Numbered from the stretch's first letter, positions 24,207-32,952 are shown. The stretch is DNA of 36,485 nt from an uncultured Spirochaetaceae bacterium (GCA_902797305.1 CADBSK010000103.1:1-36485); one strand, 5' to 3'. Notes: generated from the sequence alone by a model not told the origin. Numbers and translations: made by a program.

Positions 24207-25922
24207 ATGAACGAGTGGCTTAAAAAAATGGTCGAAAAAGCCAAAAATTTTTGGAAAAATAGTAAGACCATTAGTAAAGTTATTCTTATAGGTGTTGTAG
24301 TAGTTATTGTCGTAGCAATTATTTTAGCTATAACTGTACCTTCAAAAAAAGTTTCTGTTAAACTTTTTAATTCACCATATTCAGATGAAAATACTCGTGC
24401 AGCTGCAGTAACTCGTCTTGATGAACTGGGAGCAAATCCGGTTGTTGATGACGAGGGCTATATCAGTATTGAGAATGCAGATCAAAAACAAAAATTGGTT
24501 TCAATTCTCGTTTCTGAAGGTTTAAGTCCTGCTACATGGGATCCGTTTAAGGAATATTATAACCGCAGCTGGTCCGTTACAGATCAGGAGCAGAATGTAA
24601 AATTAAAAAATGCAGTTTCATCTCAGGTTAGAATGTCCCTTGAATCCCTTGAAGATGTTAATTCTGCAATTGTGACAATCAATATTCCGGAAAAAGAACT
24701 CTTTTCTAAGGATCAGAATCCTGTTTCTGCAGGTATTGTTCTTACTCTAAACCGACAGAGTGATTTACCAACAAATACTAAACGACAAAAAAATCTTGAA
24801 AGACTCGTTTTAACCCTCATCGAAGGTTTAACTCATGATAATTTAACAATTTCTGACAGAGAAGGTAATATTCTTAACGATTTTACCGGTCTTGAAGATG
24901 CAACTCGCCTAACTCTTATCGAACGTGAACAAAAAATCCGTCATAAAGAAGAAGCTCAGTTAAAGGCCTCAATTCTAAAGTCTTTGCAGTATCAGGTTTC
25001 TGAAAAACGCCTTATGGATTTGAATGTCTATATCGAAATGGATATGTCTCAGCGTTCTTCGGAATCTACCGTGTACAGTCCAATTGAGCGTAAGGCTGAT
25101 AATCCAAATACTCCATATGATGATTCTGAATATGTAGATTCTTTACCGGTATCAGAACAGACAGTTACAAAAGAATGGCAGGGAACAGGTTTTAATCCTG
25201 AAGGTCCTACAGGTGTTGAAGGACAGACCCCTCCTGTTTATTCAGATAATTCAAATGTAATAGGCAAATCAGTTGAAACTGGAACAACAAAAAATAATGT
25301 AATTAATACAAAACATATAACTGAAATAACTTCTCCTCAGATTGGACGTCGTTCCGTTTCTTTAAACATCGATGGACGCTGGGATATTATTAAAGATTCA
25401 AAAACTCATCAATACAAAATTGATGATGAAACAGGAAATCTCATGTGGAAATACACTCCTGTTTCAGAAGTTGAATTAAAACAGTTTAAGGAAATTGTTG
25501 AAGGCGCAATTGCATACGATGCAACACGTGGAGACCTCGTAGTTGTAACAAATATTCCTGTTGACCGCTCAGAAGAGCATGAAAAGTTTCAGGAAGAATA
25601 TTTCAAGAAAATTCAGACTCGTAAAACAATTCTTCTTAGCCTTGCTGCTGTTGCAATTGTACTTGTCGGATTTATCTTATTCCGTATTATCAGTAAAGAA
25701 ATTGAACGTCGTAAACGACTTAGAGAAGAAGAGCTTCTCAGAAAGCAGCAGGCTGCCCGAGAACAGGCTCTTTGGGATGCAAAAGACGATGCTGGTGTTG
25801 CTGTTACGATGTCGGTCGAAGAAAGCCGCCGTGCAGAACTTCAGGAAAATGCAATCAATATGGCAAAGGAACATCCGGAAGATGTTGCAATGCTCATACG
25901 TACATGGTTGATGGAGGAATAG
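24207..25922 (+). CDS. fliF: Flagellar MS-ring protein FliF
   Basis: Inner-membrane protein forming the MS ring, the base of the rotor. Start at the ATG at 24207, directly after GGAGGGG; a longer reading from a TTG at 24180 has no ribosome site. 571 residues: first membrane segment about 20-42 (ISKVILIGVVVVIVVAIILA), periplasmic ring-building motifs (LVSILVSEGLSPATWDPF..., VRMSLESLEDVNSAIVTINI), a variable Pro/Asn-rich loop near 290-370, second membrane segment about 480-500 (ILLSLAAVAIVLVGFILF) and a charged cytoplasmic tail ending in EHPEDVAMLIRTWLMEE, the FliG-binding end. Confidence 0.96.
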   Translation: MNEWLKKMVEKAKNFWKNSKTISKVILIGVVVVIVVAIILAITVPSKKVSVKLFNSPYSDENTRAAAVTRLDELGANPVVDDEGYISIENADQKQKLVSILVSEGLSPATWDPFKEYYNRSWSVTDQEQNVKLKNAVSSQVRMSLESLEDVNSAIVTINIPEKELFSKDQNPVSAGIVLTLNRQSDLPTNTKRQKNLERLVLTLIEGLTHDNLTISDREGNILNDFTGLEDATRLTLIEREQKIRHKEEAQLKASILKSLQYQVSEKRLMDLNVYIEMDMSQRSSESTVYSPIERKADNPNTPYDDSEYVDSLPVSEQTVTKEWQGTGFNPEGPTGVEGQTPPVYSDNSNVIGKSVETGTTKNNVINTKHITEITSPQIGRRSVSLNIDGRWDIIKDSKTHQYKIDDETGNLMWKYTPVSEVELKQFKEIVEGAIAYDATRGDLVVVTNIPVDRSEEHEKFQEEYFKKIQTRKTILLSLAAVAIVLVGFILFRIISKEIERRKRLREEELLRKQQAAREQALWDAKDDAGVAVTMSVEESRRAELQENAINMAKEHPEDVAMLIRTWLMEE

Positions 25923-25926
25923 AAAA

Positions 25927-27027
25927 ATGGCTGATGAAGATTCAAAACCAACCTCAAATCCTAAACCGATTCCAAAACCAGGCAGCTTAAAACCAGCCGG
26001 AAGTGGAAAAAAAGATAGAAAAGATTATAAAAGTCTTACAGGAAGACAGAAGGCTGCGATTTTCCTTGTTTCTCTTGGTTCAGACGTTTCTTCTGAAATC
26101 ATGAAACACCTTCGCGAAGACGAAGTTGAAACCTTAACATTTGAAATTGCCCGTCTTGAAACAGTAGATGCAGAATATAAAGATGCAGTTCTTGAAGAAT
26201 TTCAGGAATTGATGAATGCGCAGAACTTTATTACTACTGGTGGTATTGATTATGCCCGTGAGCTTTTGGAAAAGTCTTTGGGTTCTCAAAAGGCAATCGA
26301 TATTATCAATCGTCTTACTTCCAGTTTACAGGTTCGTCCATTCGATTTTATTCGTCGAACAGACCCTGCTCACCTTTTAAACTTTATTCAGCAGGAATAT
26401 CCTCAAACTATTGCTTTGATTCTGGCATATCTTGAACCTGGAAAAGCAGCTGTAATTTTGCAAAATCTTCCGGAAGAAATGCAGCCGGAAGTTTCTAAGC
26501 GACTTGCTACCATGGACCGAACCAGTCCTGATGTATTAAGAGAGGTTGAACGAGTTCTTGAAAAGAAGCTTTCTACACTTTCTAGTGAAGACTACACTGC
26601 TGCCGGTGGTGTTGAATCTATCGTTGAAATTTTGAACCTTGTAGATCGTTCTTCCGAAAAAGCTATTATCGAATCTTTGGAAGAAGAAGATCCGGATTTG
26701 GCAGAAGAAATCAAAAAGCGAATGTTCGTATTCGAAGATATCGTTATGCTGGACGACCGCGCTATTCAGAAAGTACTTCGAGAAGTCGATGTCAACGAAT
26801 TGTCAAAAGCGCTTAAATCTGTTGATGCCGAAGTTCAGGATAAGATTTTCCGTAACATGTCTAAACGTGCTGCCAGCATGTTAAAAGAAGATATGGAATT
26901 CATGGGTCCTGTTCGTTTGAAGGATGTAGAAGAAGCTCAGCAGAAGATTGTATCTACAATTCGACGTCTTGAAGATTCTGGTGAAATTGTTATTGCCCGC
27001 TCTGGCGAAGACGAGCTTGTTTCATAA
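25927..27027 (+). CDS. fliG: Flagellar motor switch protein FliG
   Basis: C-ring protein that couples to the stator and sets rotation direction, 366 residues. A Pro/Lys-rich N-terminal extension of about 35 residues precedes LTGRQKAAIFLVSLGSDVSS. The middle domain has EYPQTIALILAYLEP (Glu157 onward; EHPQ in many bacteria). The C-terminal torque helix region FVFEDIVMLDDRAIQKVLRE carries the expected charged residues, and MGPVRLKDVEEAQQKIV is conserved. GGAGG lies nine bases before the ATG. Treponemes have a second FliG elsewhere, as I recall, so this would be the basal-body-operon copy. Confidence 0.96.
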   Translation: MADEDSKPTSNPKPIPKPGSLKPAGSGKKDRKDYKSLTGRQKAAIFLVSLGSDVSSEIMKHLREDEVETLTFEIARLETVDAEYKDAVLEEFQELMNAQNFITTGGIDYARELLEKSLGSQKAIDIINRLTSSLQVRPFDFIRRTDPAHLLNFIQQEYPQTIALILAYLEPGKAAVILQNLPEEMQPEVSKRLATMDRTSPDVLREVERVLEKKLSTLSSEDYTAAGGVESIVEILNLVDRSSEKAIIESLEEEDPDLAEEIKKRMFVFEDIVMLDDRAIQKVLREVDVNELSKALKSVDAEVQDKIFRNMSKRAASMLKEDMEFMGPVRLKDVEEAQQKIVSTIRRLEDSGEIVIARSGEDELVS

Positions 27028-27045
27028 TATTTTGAGGTTTAACAA

Positions 27046-27978
27046 ATGGCTAAAATTGTATTCAGACCAAATGAAATTAAAGCTAAAGATGATGACAAGA
27101 AAATTGTTTTGCCTTTAATTCATAATTACGCACCTGTTGTAGAGGAACCTGAAGTTGTTGAAGAAGTTTATCAGGGACCTACTGCGGATGATTTGCGTCG
27201 AGAAGCTGAAGCATTTAAAGCCGGTTGGGAAATTGAAAAACAGCAGATGTTAGCACAGGCCCAGGCTTCTGCTGATGATATTGTAAAAAAAGCGGAAGAA
27301 GCTGCCTTTGCAGAAGTAAAAAGACAAACAGATCAGGCTCAGATTATTAAAACGGATGCTCAATCTGAAGCAGATAAAATCCTGGCACAAGCAAAAGAAG
27401 AAGCAGCTCAGATAATTGCAAAAGCTCATGAAGATGAACAGCACATTAAGGGCGGAGCTAATGAAGACGGTTATAAAGAAGGTTATGATTTAGGTTATCA
27501 GGCCGGCCAAGACGAGATTAATCGTTTGATTGAGAGACTTCATAAAATTCTTGAAGGCGTAATGGCTCGCCGGGAAGAAATCCTTAAGGATACAGAAACT
27601 CAAATTGTAGAACTTGTAATCCTGATGACTAGAAAGGTTGTAAAAGTTATTAGTGAAAACCAGAAATCTGTAATTATGGGAAATGTTCTTGCGGCTCTTA
27701 AAAAAGTAAAGACTCGCGGAGATGTTACAGTTCGAGTAAATATGGATGATCTTAAACTTACAACTCAGAATATTGATGAATTTATTAAAAGAGTTGAAAA
27801 TGTTCAGGGAATCACAGTTCTTGAAGATTCTACCGTTGATAGAGGCGGATGTATTGTTGAAACTGATTTTGGAGCAATTGATGCCCGTATTTCAAGTCAG
27901 CTTGGAGAACTTGAAAATAAGATTCTGGAAATCTCTCCTGTTAAGAACATAACAAAAACTAATACGATTGTTGACTAA
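27046..27978 (+). CDS. fliH: Flagellar export regulator FliH
   Basis: Soluble partner of the export ATPase FliI that links it to the C-ring. 310 residues. Features: N-terminal VVEEPEVVEEVYQGPTADDL, a long Ala/Gln/Lys/Glu coiled coil (about 60-135), the FliH-typical GxxxG run with Gly142, Gly146, Gly150 and Gly154, then the globular C-terminal part (VELVILMTRKVVKVI, RGGCIVETDFGAIDARISSQ). GAGG lies nine bases before the ATG. Called from context plus the GxxxG and C-terminal motifs. Confidence 0.93.
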   Translation: MAKIVFRPNEIKAKDDDKKIVLPLIHNYAPVVEEPEVVEEVYQGPTADDLRREAEAFKAGWEIEKQQMLAQAQASADDIVKKAEEAAFAEVKRQTDQAQIIKTDAQSEADKILAQAKEEAAQIIAKAHEDEQHIKGGANEDGYKEGYDLGYQAGQDEINRLIERLHKILEGVMARREEILKDTETQIVELVILMTRKVVKVISENQKSVIMGNVLAALKKVKTRGDVTVRVNMDDLKLTTQNIDEFIKRVENVQGITVLEDSTVDRGGCIVETDFGAIDARISSQLGELENKILEISPVKNITKTNTIVD

Positions 27979-27989
27979 AAGGAGATAGG

Positions 27990-29393
27990 GTGGGAATGTC
28001 TTCTGAACAATTAAACGAATCTGACTCATTTAACCATATTTTTAATTTTTCGAAATATCTTGATTCTGTAAAAACTACTGAACCGATTAAGTACATCGGA
28101 CATGTTAGCGCTGTAAAAGGACTTGAAGTTTTAAGTAATGGTCCTGTGGCAAAGATTGGTGAAATCTGCACAATTAGATTAAAAAATAAAACCGAATTAA
28201 TGGCAGAAGTTGTTGGTTTAAAAGACAAGTCCGTAAGTCTTACCGTTTATGGAAATACAACAGGTATTGAAATTGGATGTGAAGTTGTAGCCAGTGGAAA
28301 ACCTTTACAAGTTCCAGTTGGATTTAATCTTTTAGGAAGAACAATTGACGCTACTGGTAAGCCAACCGATGGGAAAGGTGAGCTTGTTCCTGAAGCATAT
28401 TATCCTGCAGAAAACTCCGCACCTGATGCAATGACGAAAAAAGAAATCAACAGAAGAATTACTACCGGTGTCAGGGCAATTGATGCAATGCTTACTATCG
28501 GTAAAGGTCAGCGTATAGGAATTTTTGCAGGTTCTGGTGTTGGTAAATCCACTCTTTTATCAATGGTTGCCCGTAACACAGATGCAGATATTAACGTAAT
28601 CGGTTTGATTGGCGAACGTGGCCGAGAAGTTTTAGACTTTATCAATCGAGATCTTGGTCCTGAAGGTATGAAGCGTTCTGTAGTTGTTGTTGCAAAAGGT
28701 GATGAACCTTCTATCTGTCGTTTAAGAGCTGCTCAGGTATGTACCGCCATTGCTGAGTATTTTAGAGATCAGGGCAAAGATGTAATGCTCATGATGGATA
28801 ATGTAACTCGTTTTGCAAAAGCTCAGCGTGAAATTAGTTTAAGTAAAGGCGAGCCACCAGCTCAAAATGGATATACTCCAAGTGTTTTTGATTCTATTCC
28901 TAAACTTCTTGAAAGAACCGGTACCAATGATAAGGGTACAATTACAGCTTTGTATGCAGTTTTGGTAGATGGTGATGATATGAATGAACCGATTGCCGAT
29001 TGTGTTAGAGGCGTTCTGGATGGGCATATCGTTTTGAGCCGCAATCTTGCAGCATCTTTTCATTATCCGGCTATTGATGTTCTGCAGTCTATCAGTCGTC
29101 TTTCTAAGCGGGTTACAGGAAGACAGACTCAGCGCGCATACGGAAAAGTCCGTGAACTTATGGCTGTATACCAGAATAATGTTAAGATGATTAATGCAGG
29201 CATTTACGAAAAAGGTAATTCTGCTTCTATTGATAATGCAATTGATAAGCATGATGCAATAGAAGAGTTTTTAAAGCAAGAAGAAGACGAAAAGTGTTCT
29301 ATGAAAGACACCCTGGATAAACTAAGTGCACTTACAGGTGTTGAAATACCAGAAACTGAATACGATGAAAATCCTCATCAATTTGATGATTAG
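27990..29393 (+). CDS. fliI: Flagellum-specific ATPase FliI
   Basis: Type III export ATPase, related to the F1 beta subunit. Walker A AGSGVGKST (180-188), GERGREVLDF, Walker B region DVMLMMDNVTRFAKAQREI, and GEPPAQNGYTPSVFDSIPKL. 467 residues. Start GTG at 27990 (AAAAGGAG, five bases spacing); ATG at 27996 is possible but badly spaced. An N-terminal extension of about 40 residues precedes the beta-barrel. Follows fliH by 11 bases. Confidence 0.96.
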   Translation: MGMSSEQLNESDSFNHIFNFSKYLDSVKTTEPIKYIGHVSAVKGLEVLSNGPVAKIGEICTIRLKNKTELMAEVVGLKDKSVSLTVYGNTTGIEIGCEVVASGKPLQVPVGFNLLGRTIDATGKPTDGKGELVPEAYYPAENSAPDAMTKKEINRRITTGVRAIDAMLTIGKGQRIGIFAGSGVGKSTLLSMVARNTDADINVIGLIGERGREVLDFINRDLGPEGMKRSVVVVAKGDEPSICRLRAAQVCTAIAEYFRDQGKDVMLMMDNVTRFAKAQREISLSKGEPPAQNGYTPSVFDSIPKLLERTGTNDKGTITALYAVLVDGDDMNEPIADCVRGVLDGHIVLSRNLAASFHYPAIDVLQSISRLSKRVTGRQTQRAYGKVRELMAVYQNNVKMINAGIYEKGNSASIDNAIDKHDAIEEFLKQEEDEKCSMKDTLDKLSALTGVEIPETEYDENPHQFDD

Positions 29394-29407
29394 TCAAAAA
29401 GGATCTC

Positions 29408-29833
29408 ATGAAGAAGTTTGTATTTGATTTACAAGACATTCTGGATATTCGAAAATTTGAACAACAACAGGCAGAAATAGAATTAGGAAAGGCTCTTGGG
29501 GTCGAAAACGAGATTCAGCAAAAGTTGAATGCCTTAGCTGTTAGACAGGCATCAATTCAAAAAACTATGAAAGGCAGCACTGATTTTAATGATATAGCAA
29601 GTGCAAATCAGTTTTATTCCTATGTTCGTACCTCATCAGAAGAATTAATGAATCAAATGGCTCAGGCAAAGCTAATAACCGAACAAAAGAGAAAAATCTT
29701 AAAAGAATGCATGAAAAAAACTGATGCTCTTGAGAGTCTAAAAGAATCAGAAGAGCAGGAGTTTAATCAGGAATTAAAACGCAAGGAAGCAAAACAGATA
29801 GATGATATTGTAACCGGGCGTTTTAATATTTAA
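29408..29833 (+). CDS. fliJ: Flagellar export chaperone FliJ
   Basis: Small coiled-coil stalk protein of the export ATPase, 141 residues. It begins KKFVFDLQDILDIRKFEQQQ, a typical FliJ start, and is helical throughout with abundant Glu, Gln and Lys. AAAGGA precedes the ATG. Last gene of this flagellar run; its 3' end overlaps the convergent nucleoside kinase gene by 11 bases, with no terminator hairpin between. Confidence 0.9.
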   Translation: MKKFVFDLQDILDIRKFEQQQAEIELGKALGVENEIQQKLNALAVRQASIQKTMKGSTDFNDIASANQFYSYVRTSSEELMNQMAQAKLITEQKRKILKECMKKTDALESLKESEEQEFNQELKRKEAKQIDDIVTGRFNI

Positions 29834-31481
29834 ATGCGCTTCCACCAATAAATTCTCGGATAATAGAGCGAGGTGGAACTGCCGTTGGCGCAATTGTTGC
29901 AAAATTATCTAAGAATCTTAACAATTCGCAGGCTTCTGCATATTCAGGTTCAGTTGGTTTTACACATCTTAAAAGTGGATCTGCAAATACCTTTAGAACG
30001 CTCAATTCATAATCCAGTGCTGTATTTAGGATTGCATCAGCATTATTCTGGAATGGGAAGATGTGCTGTTCTTCTCCATTTCTAACACTTGGCCACATTG
30101 CGATTGTTCCTGCAGCTGATTTTCCGCGGAACTGATAATCACGAACAATTCTACGAATCAAACGGTTATCGCTGGCAGAAATTCTGTTATGGTCATCCAC
30201 ATTTAACTGGGTTAGTGCCGATAAATAGATTTTAAACTTAAGTTCAGCAGGAATTTTTGGTGTTAATTTATCGTTTAATCCGTGGATTCCTTCCATAATG
30301 AGGATTTCTCCTTCTTTGAGAGTCATTTTATTCTTTTCATCAAAGGTTTGAGTTCCATTATGGAAATTATAGGTTGGAATAATTACTTCTTTTCCTGCAA
30401 AAAGATCTACAAGGTTCTGATTTAAAAGGTCGATATCTAGAGCTTCTAGACATTCAAAATCTGGATTTCCATCTTTATCTCTTGGAGTTCGTGAGTGATC
30501 TACATAATAGCAGTCCAGGCTGATTACTTTTGGGTTTATACCAAGAGCCTGTAATTCCAGGGAGAGTTTTTTACTTGTTGTTGTTTTTCCAGAGCTTGAA
30601 GGTCCTGCGATTAATACAACTCTTGCTGTTTTTTTCTTTTCGATCTGAGTTGCAATCATAGAAATACATTTTTGCTGGAAAGTTTCGGTGATATCAATAA
30701 AGTCGTTGATTTTTCGCTCGATTACAAGCTTATTTAAATCAGCTACGCTTGTAACATTGACGCGTTTTCCCCACTCTTTGTAGTTGTGATATACCTCAAA
30801 AAGTTTTGGCTGGTCGACAAATGGGGTAAGCTTATCCGGGTTTTTTCGTCCCGGAAATCTAAGTAAAAATCCATCAGCATAGGGAAGTAATTCATATATT
30901 GTAAGACAGCCTGTGGATTGAACCAGGGGACCAAAGTAGAGATCTGAAAAGTCCTCAAGTATGTTGATTTTAATCCTTGGAGGACAAGTGTAATTCATTT
31001 GTAACAGAGTTTGCTTGAGCCCGAGTTTTGTTAAAAGGTCAACAGCTTCTGTATAGGAGATGTGTTTAGAAGAAATTATAATGTCTTTTTTTACAAGTTC
31101 CTGCATTTCATTATTAATGTTTTTGAGGGCTTCAGGAATATTATCTTTGCAATTTTCTAATGTATAGAAGAAACCGTGTTCCAGACTATGTCCAACTAAA
31201 AGGCGGGCTTCTGGATAAACTTTGTGTGTTGCTGCAGCTAGTAAAAAGCATAAAGAACGTCTATAAATTTTAGCACCGTCTTTTGAGTTCTGATATACAG
31301 GCTCAATAGAAGCATTGTATTTTAGTTTTTTATCAAGAGGATAAATCTTGTTGTTAATTTTAAATGCAAAGATTTTATCTGGGTCGTTAAACATTCCCGC
31401 CAGGGCTCTTACTTCTGTTCCAGTAGGGATTTCTTGTACTGATGTTCCGTTAAAATTGATTTTTAGCATTGATTTTTCCAT
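29823..31481 (-). CDS. Nucleoside kinase (uridine kinase-like) with N-terminal TGS/ThrRS-like region
   Basis: A 552-residue fusion. The N-terminal part resembles the TGS domain and second domain of threonyl-tRNA synthetase (INFNGTSVQEIPTGTEVRAL, then LLVGHSLEHGFFYTLE about 94-109). The C-terminal half is a uridine-kinase/phosphoribulokinase-type P-loop domain: GPSSSGKT (293-300), VISLDCYYVDHSRTP and LIMEGIHGLND. Similar fused kinases occur in spirochaetes, Clostridia and Bacteroides. Phosphorylation of uridine or cytidine is likely but not proven. Start at 31481: AAGGAG seven bases upstream and promoter TTGACT-16-TAAAAT. Divergent from ribF. Confidence 0.88.
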   Translation of the reverse strand: MEKSMLKINFNGTSVQEIPTGTEVRALAGMFNDPDKIFAFKINNKIYPLDKKLKYNASIEPVYQNSKDGAKIYRRSLCFLLAAATHKVYPEARLLVGHSLEHGFFYTLENCKDNIPEALKNINNEMQELVKKDIIISSKHISYTEAVDLLTKLGLKQTLLQMNYTCPPRIKINILEDFSDLYFGPLVQSTGCLTIYELLPYADGFLLRFPGRKNPDKLTPFVDQPKLFEVYHNYKEWGKRVNVTSVADLNKLVIERKINDFIDITETFQQKCISMIATQIEKKKTARVVLIAGPSSSGKTTTSKKLSLELQALGINPKVISLDCYYVDHSRTPRDKDGNPDFECLEALDIDLLNQNLVDLFAGKEVIIPTYNFHNGTQTFDEKNKMTLKEGEILIMEGIHGLNDKLTPKIPAELKFKIYLSALTQLNVDDHNRISASDNRLIRRIVRDYQFRGKSAAGTIAMWPSVRNGEEQHIFPFQNNADAILNTALDYELSVLKVFADPLLRCVKPTEPEYAEACELLRFLDNFATIAPTAVPPRSIIREFIGGSAFKY

Positions 31482-31515
31482 AAAAGTGCTCCTTAGGGTG
31501 AAAATTCTTATAAAT

Positions 31516-31543
31516 ATTTTACATCGGAACTGTCAGAAGTCAA
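31516..31543 (-). promoter_or_regulatory. Promoter of the nucleoside kinase gene
   Basis: On the minus strand: TTGACT (31538-31543), 16 bases, TAAAAT (31516-31521). The transcript would carry a short leader with AAGGAG. It overlaps the ribF promoter on the other strand. Confidence 0.65.
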
Positions 31544-31559
31544 AAAAATAGTTTATAAT
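31530..31559 (+). promoter_or_regulatory. ribF promoter, leaderless placement
   Basis: CTGTCA (31530-31535), 18 bases, TATAAT (31554-31559). The ribF ATG at 31566 is the seventh base after the -10 box, so transcription should begin at the start codon. No Shine-Dalgarno sequence exists. Confidence 0.6.
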
Positions 31560-31565
31560 ATTGAT

Positions 31566-32357
31566 ATGCAAACTTTTACATGGAATGTGATTTCTTCACA
31601 GAGTAGTACAATTCCTTTTTTTCAGAAGGGATCAGCTTTAACTATCGGGTCTTTTGATGGACCTCATATTGGTCATAGTGTCTTGTTTGACAAGGTTTTG
31701 GATGCGGCAAAACAGCATGGGCTGGTTGCTGGCGTTGTTACTTTTGTAAAGCCTCTTCCTGGTATTAAATATGCAGGGAACTATCTTGGCGATATTTCTA
31801 CACTGCGATTAAGACTCGCTGAATACGAAAAACGAGGCTTTGATTTTGCGATTGTAATCGATTTTACAAAAGAATTTAGCAGAATGGAAGGTACAGATTT
31901 TCTTTCTGTATTGGCTAAGGTTTGTAAAATGAAATACATTGTAGAAGGGCAGGACTTTAACTGTGGAAAAGATGGTTTATGTGTAAAGGAACGTATTTTA
32001 ACATTTGCACAGGCAAACCGCTTTGTTGCCGAGTTTATTCCTTCTGTAATGTACAATGACCACAGAGTTAGTTCTTCTTTGATTCGTATGAATGTAGAAT
32101 CAGGTGATTTTAAAACTGTTTCACAGATGCTCGGAAGGCCTTATTCTATTGACCTTGCAGATGCTGAGTATACTAAAAATGGAGCTAATTCACTGGTTTA
32201 TAGAAAGAATCAAATCAATCAGGTTGTTCCTACTAAGGGTGTTTATTCTGTAAAACTTGAAGATGATGTTGAAGCAAAACTTGAAGTAAATGCAGAATCT
32301 ATTATTCTTGAATTGCCTCAGGGATTTGTAAACGAAGTTCAGACGATTAGTTTTTAA
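31566..32357 (+). CDS. ribF: RibF-like FAD synthetase, riboflavin-kinase half degenerate
   Basis: FMN adenylyltransferase of the RibF family. The nucleotidyltransferase domain is intact: SALTIGSFDGPHIGH (23-37), DFTKEFSRMEGTDFL (99-113), YIVEGQDFNCGKDG (124-137) and SSSLIR (169-174). Usual bifunctional RibF has about 305-315 residues; this has 263. The C-terminal portion keeps only a trace of the riboflavin-kinase barrel (VPTKGVYSVKL, 221-231) and lacks the kinase GxGRG...PTAN motif, so it probably makes FAD from FMN but may not phosphorylate riboflavin. A -10 box ends 6 bases before the ATG. Followed by rpsO, as in many bacteria. Confidence 0.88.
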   Translation: MQTFTWNVISSQSSTIPFFQKGSALTIGSFDGPHIGHSVLFDKVLDAAKQHGLVAGVVTFVKPLPGIKYAGNYLGDISTLRLRLAEYEKRGFDFAIVIDFTKEFSRMEGTDFLSVLAKVCKMKYIVEGQDFNCGKDGLCVKERILTFAQANRFVAEFIPSVMYNDHRVSSSLIRMNVESGDFKTVSQMLGRPYSIDLADAEYTKNGANSLVYRKNQINQVVPTKGVYSVKLEDDVEAKLEVNAESIILELPQGFVNEVQTISF

Positions 32358-32400
32358 TCAATAATATAAAGAAATAATTATTTTATAGTTGTTGATTAAA
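32353..32400. repeat. Inverted repeat spanning ribF stop and rpsO -35
   Basis: TTTAATCAA (32353-32361) and TTGATTAAA (32392-32400) are perfect 9-base inverted repeats around an AT-rich 30-base centre. The left arm contains the ribF stop and the right arm the rpsO -35. It could be a weak terminator or operator; no T-tract follows. Confidence 0.4.
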
Positions 32401-32420
32401 GACCTTAAATTTTATATAGT
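32392..32420 (+). promoter_or_regulatory. rpsO promoter and leader
   Basis: TTGATT (32392-32397), 17 bases, TATAGT (32415-32420). Transcription from about 32427 gives a leader of nearly 100 nt containing GGGATTT (near 32446) and AAACCCGGGA (near 32462), which can pair imperfectly. S15 represses its own mRNA in several bacteria through such leaders; this is only a possibility here. Confidence 0.5.
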
Positions 32421-32525
32421 TAAATAACTGTTGTACGGTATTATTGGGATTTCTTCCCTTAAACCCGGGATTTGACCTTCAATTTTACCGCGAATGACAG
32501 AAAAATTATATTCAGGGGTTCCATA

Positions 32526-32795
32526 ATGGCACTTTCAAAAGAAACAACTTCTTCAATTGTATCAAAATTCGGTGCAAAAGAAGGCGACACAGGTAGTGTA
32601 AAAGTTCAGATTGCTCTTCTTACAGAAAGAACAAAGCAGCTTACAGAACACACAAAAGCATTCCCAAAAGATGCTGGTGCTAAGCGTGCATTGCTCAAAG
32701 TTGTAGGTCAGCGCCGCAAGATGCTTCGTTACTACGAAAGCACAGATCTTGAAGGCTACCGTGCATTTATCAAGGAACTTGGACTTCGTAAGTAG
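32526..32795 (+). CDS. rpsO: 30S ribosomal protein S15
   Basis: An 89-residue small-subunit protein binding the central domain of 16S rRNA. The family core is visible: KFGAKEGDTGSVKVQIALLT, LTEHTKAFPKDAGAKRALLK, VGQRRKMLRYYESTDLEGYR. Start at the ATG at 32526 with AGGGG seven bases upstream; the longer reading from 32472 would be leader sequence. Codon choice is more G+C rich than its neighbours, as expected for a highly expressed gene. A terminator follows. Confidence 0.98.
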   Translation: MALSKETTSSIVSKFGAKEGDTGSVKVQIALLTERTKQLTEHTKAFPKDAGAKRALLKVVGQRRKMLRYYESTDLEGYRAFIKELGLRK

Positions 32796-32813
32796 TTCTT
32801 GTTTTCTGGAAAG

Positions 32814-32850
32814 AACCCATCTTGTTTTACAGGATGGGTTTTATTATTTA
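32814..32850 (+). terminator. rpsO intrinsic terminator
   Basis: AACCCATC (32814-32821), loop of 11 bases, GATGGGTT (32833-32840), then TTATTATTTA. Confidence 0.85.
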
Positions 32851-32871
32851 GGGTTTATTACAAACCCTAAA
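32847..32871. terminator. Second hairpin after rpsO
   Basis: TTTAGGGTTT (32847-32856), five-base loop, AAACCCTAAA (32862-32871): a perfect 10-bp stem. Directly after the first terminator; probably a backup or a terminator for minus-strand reads. Confidence 0.55.
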
Positions 32872-32877
32872 AACGGC

Positions 32878-32914
32878 GAAGTCAAGGCTTTAAGCGTACG
32901 CGTGCCTTGACTCG
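32878..32914. repeat. Isolated inverted repeat between rpsO and the palindromic element
   Basis: GTCAAGGC (32881-32888) and GCCTTGAC (32904-32911) are perfect partners; CGA before and TCG after extend the stem with one bulged A. No T-tract. The rest of 32796-33169 holds only the terminators, this hairpin, the repeat element and the rlmD promoter; I see no gene or RNA gene there. Confidence 0.5.
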
Positions 32915-32952
32915 ACGTATTTTAAATATTTGTTTACAGCCCGATTTTGAAC

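Noticed and set aside
28839..29252. Minus-strand open frame of 137 codons inside fliI
   Set aside because: Antisense to the conserved Walker B and downstream region of fliI; no expression signals.
32472..32525. Upstream in-frame start for rpsO adding 18 residues
   Set aside because: S15 proteins begin at about MALSKE; the ATG at 32526 has a good AGGGG site and the extra part lies in the leader.
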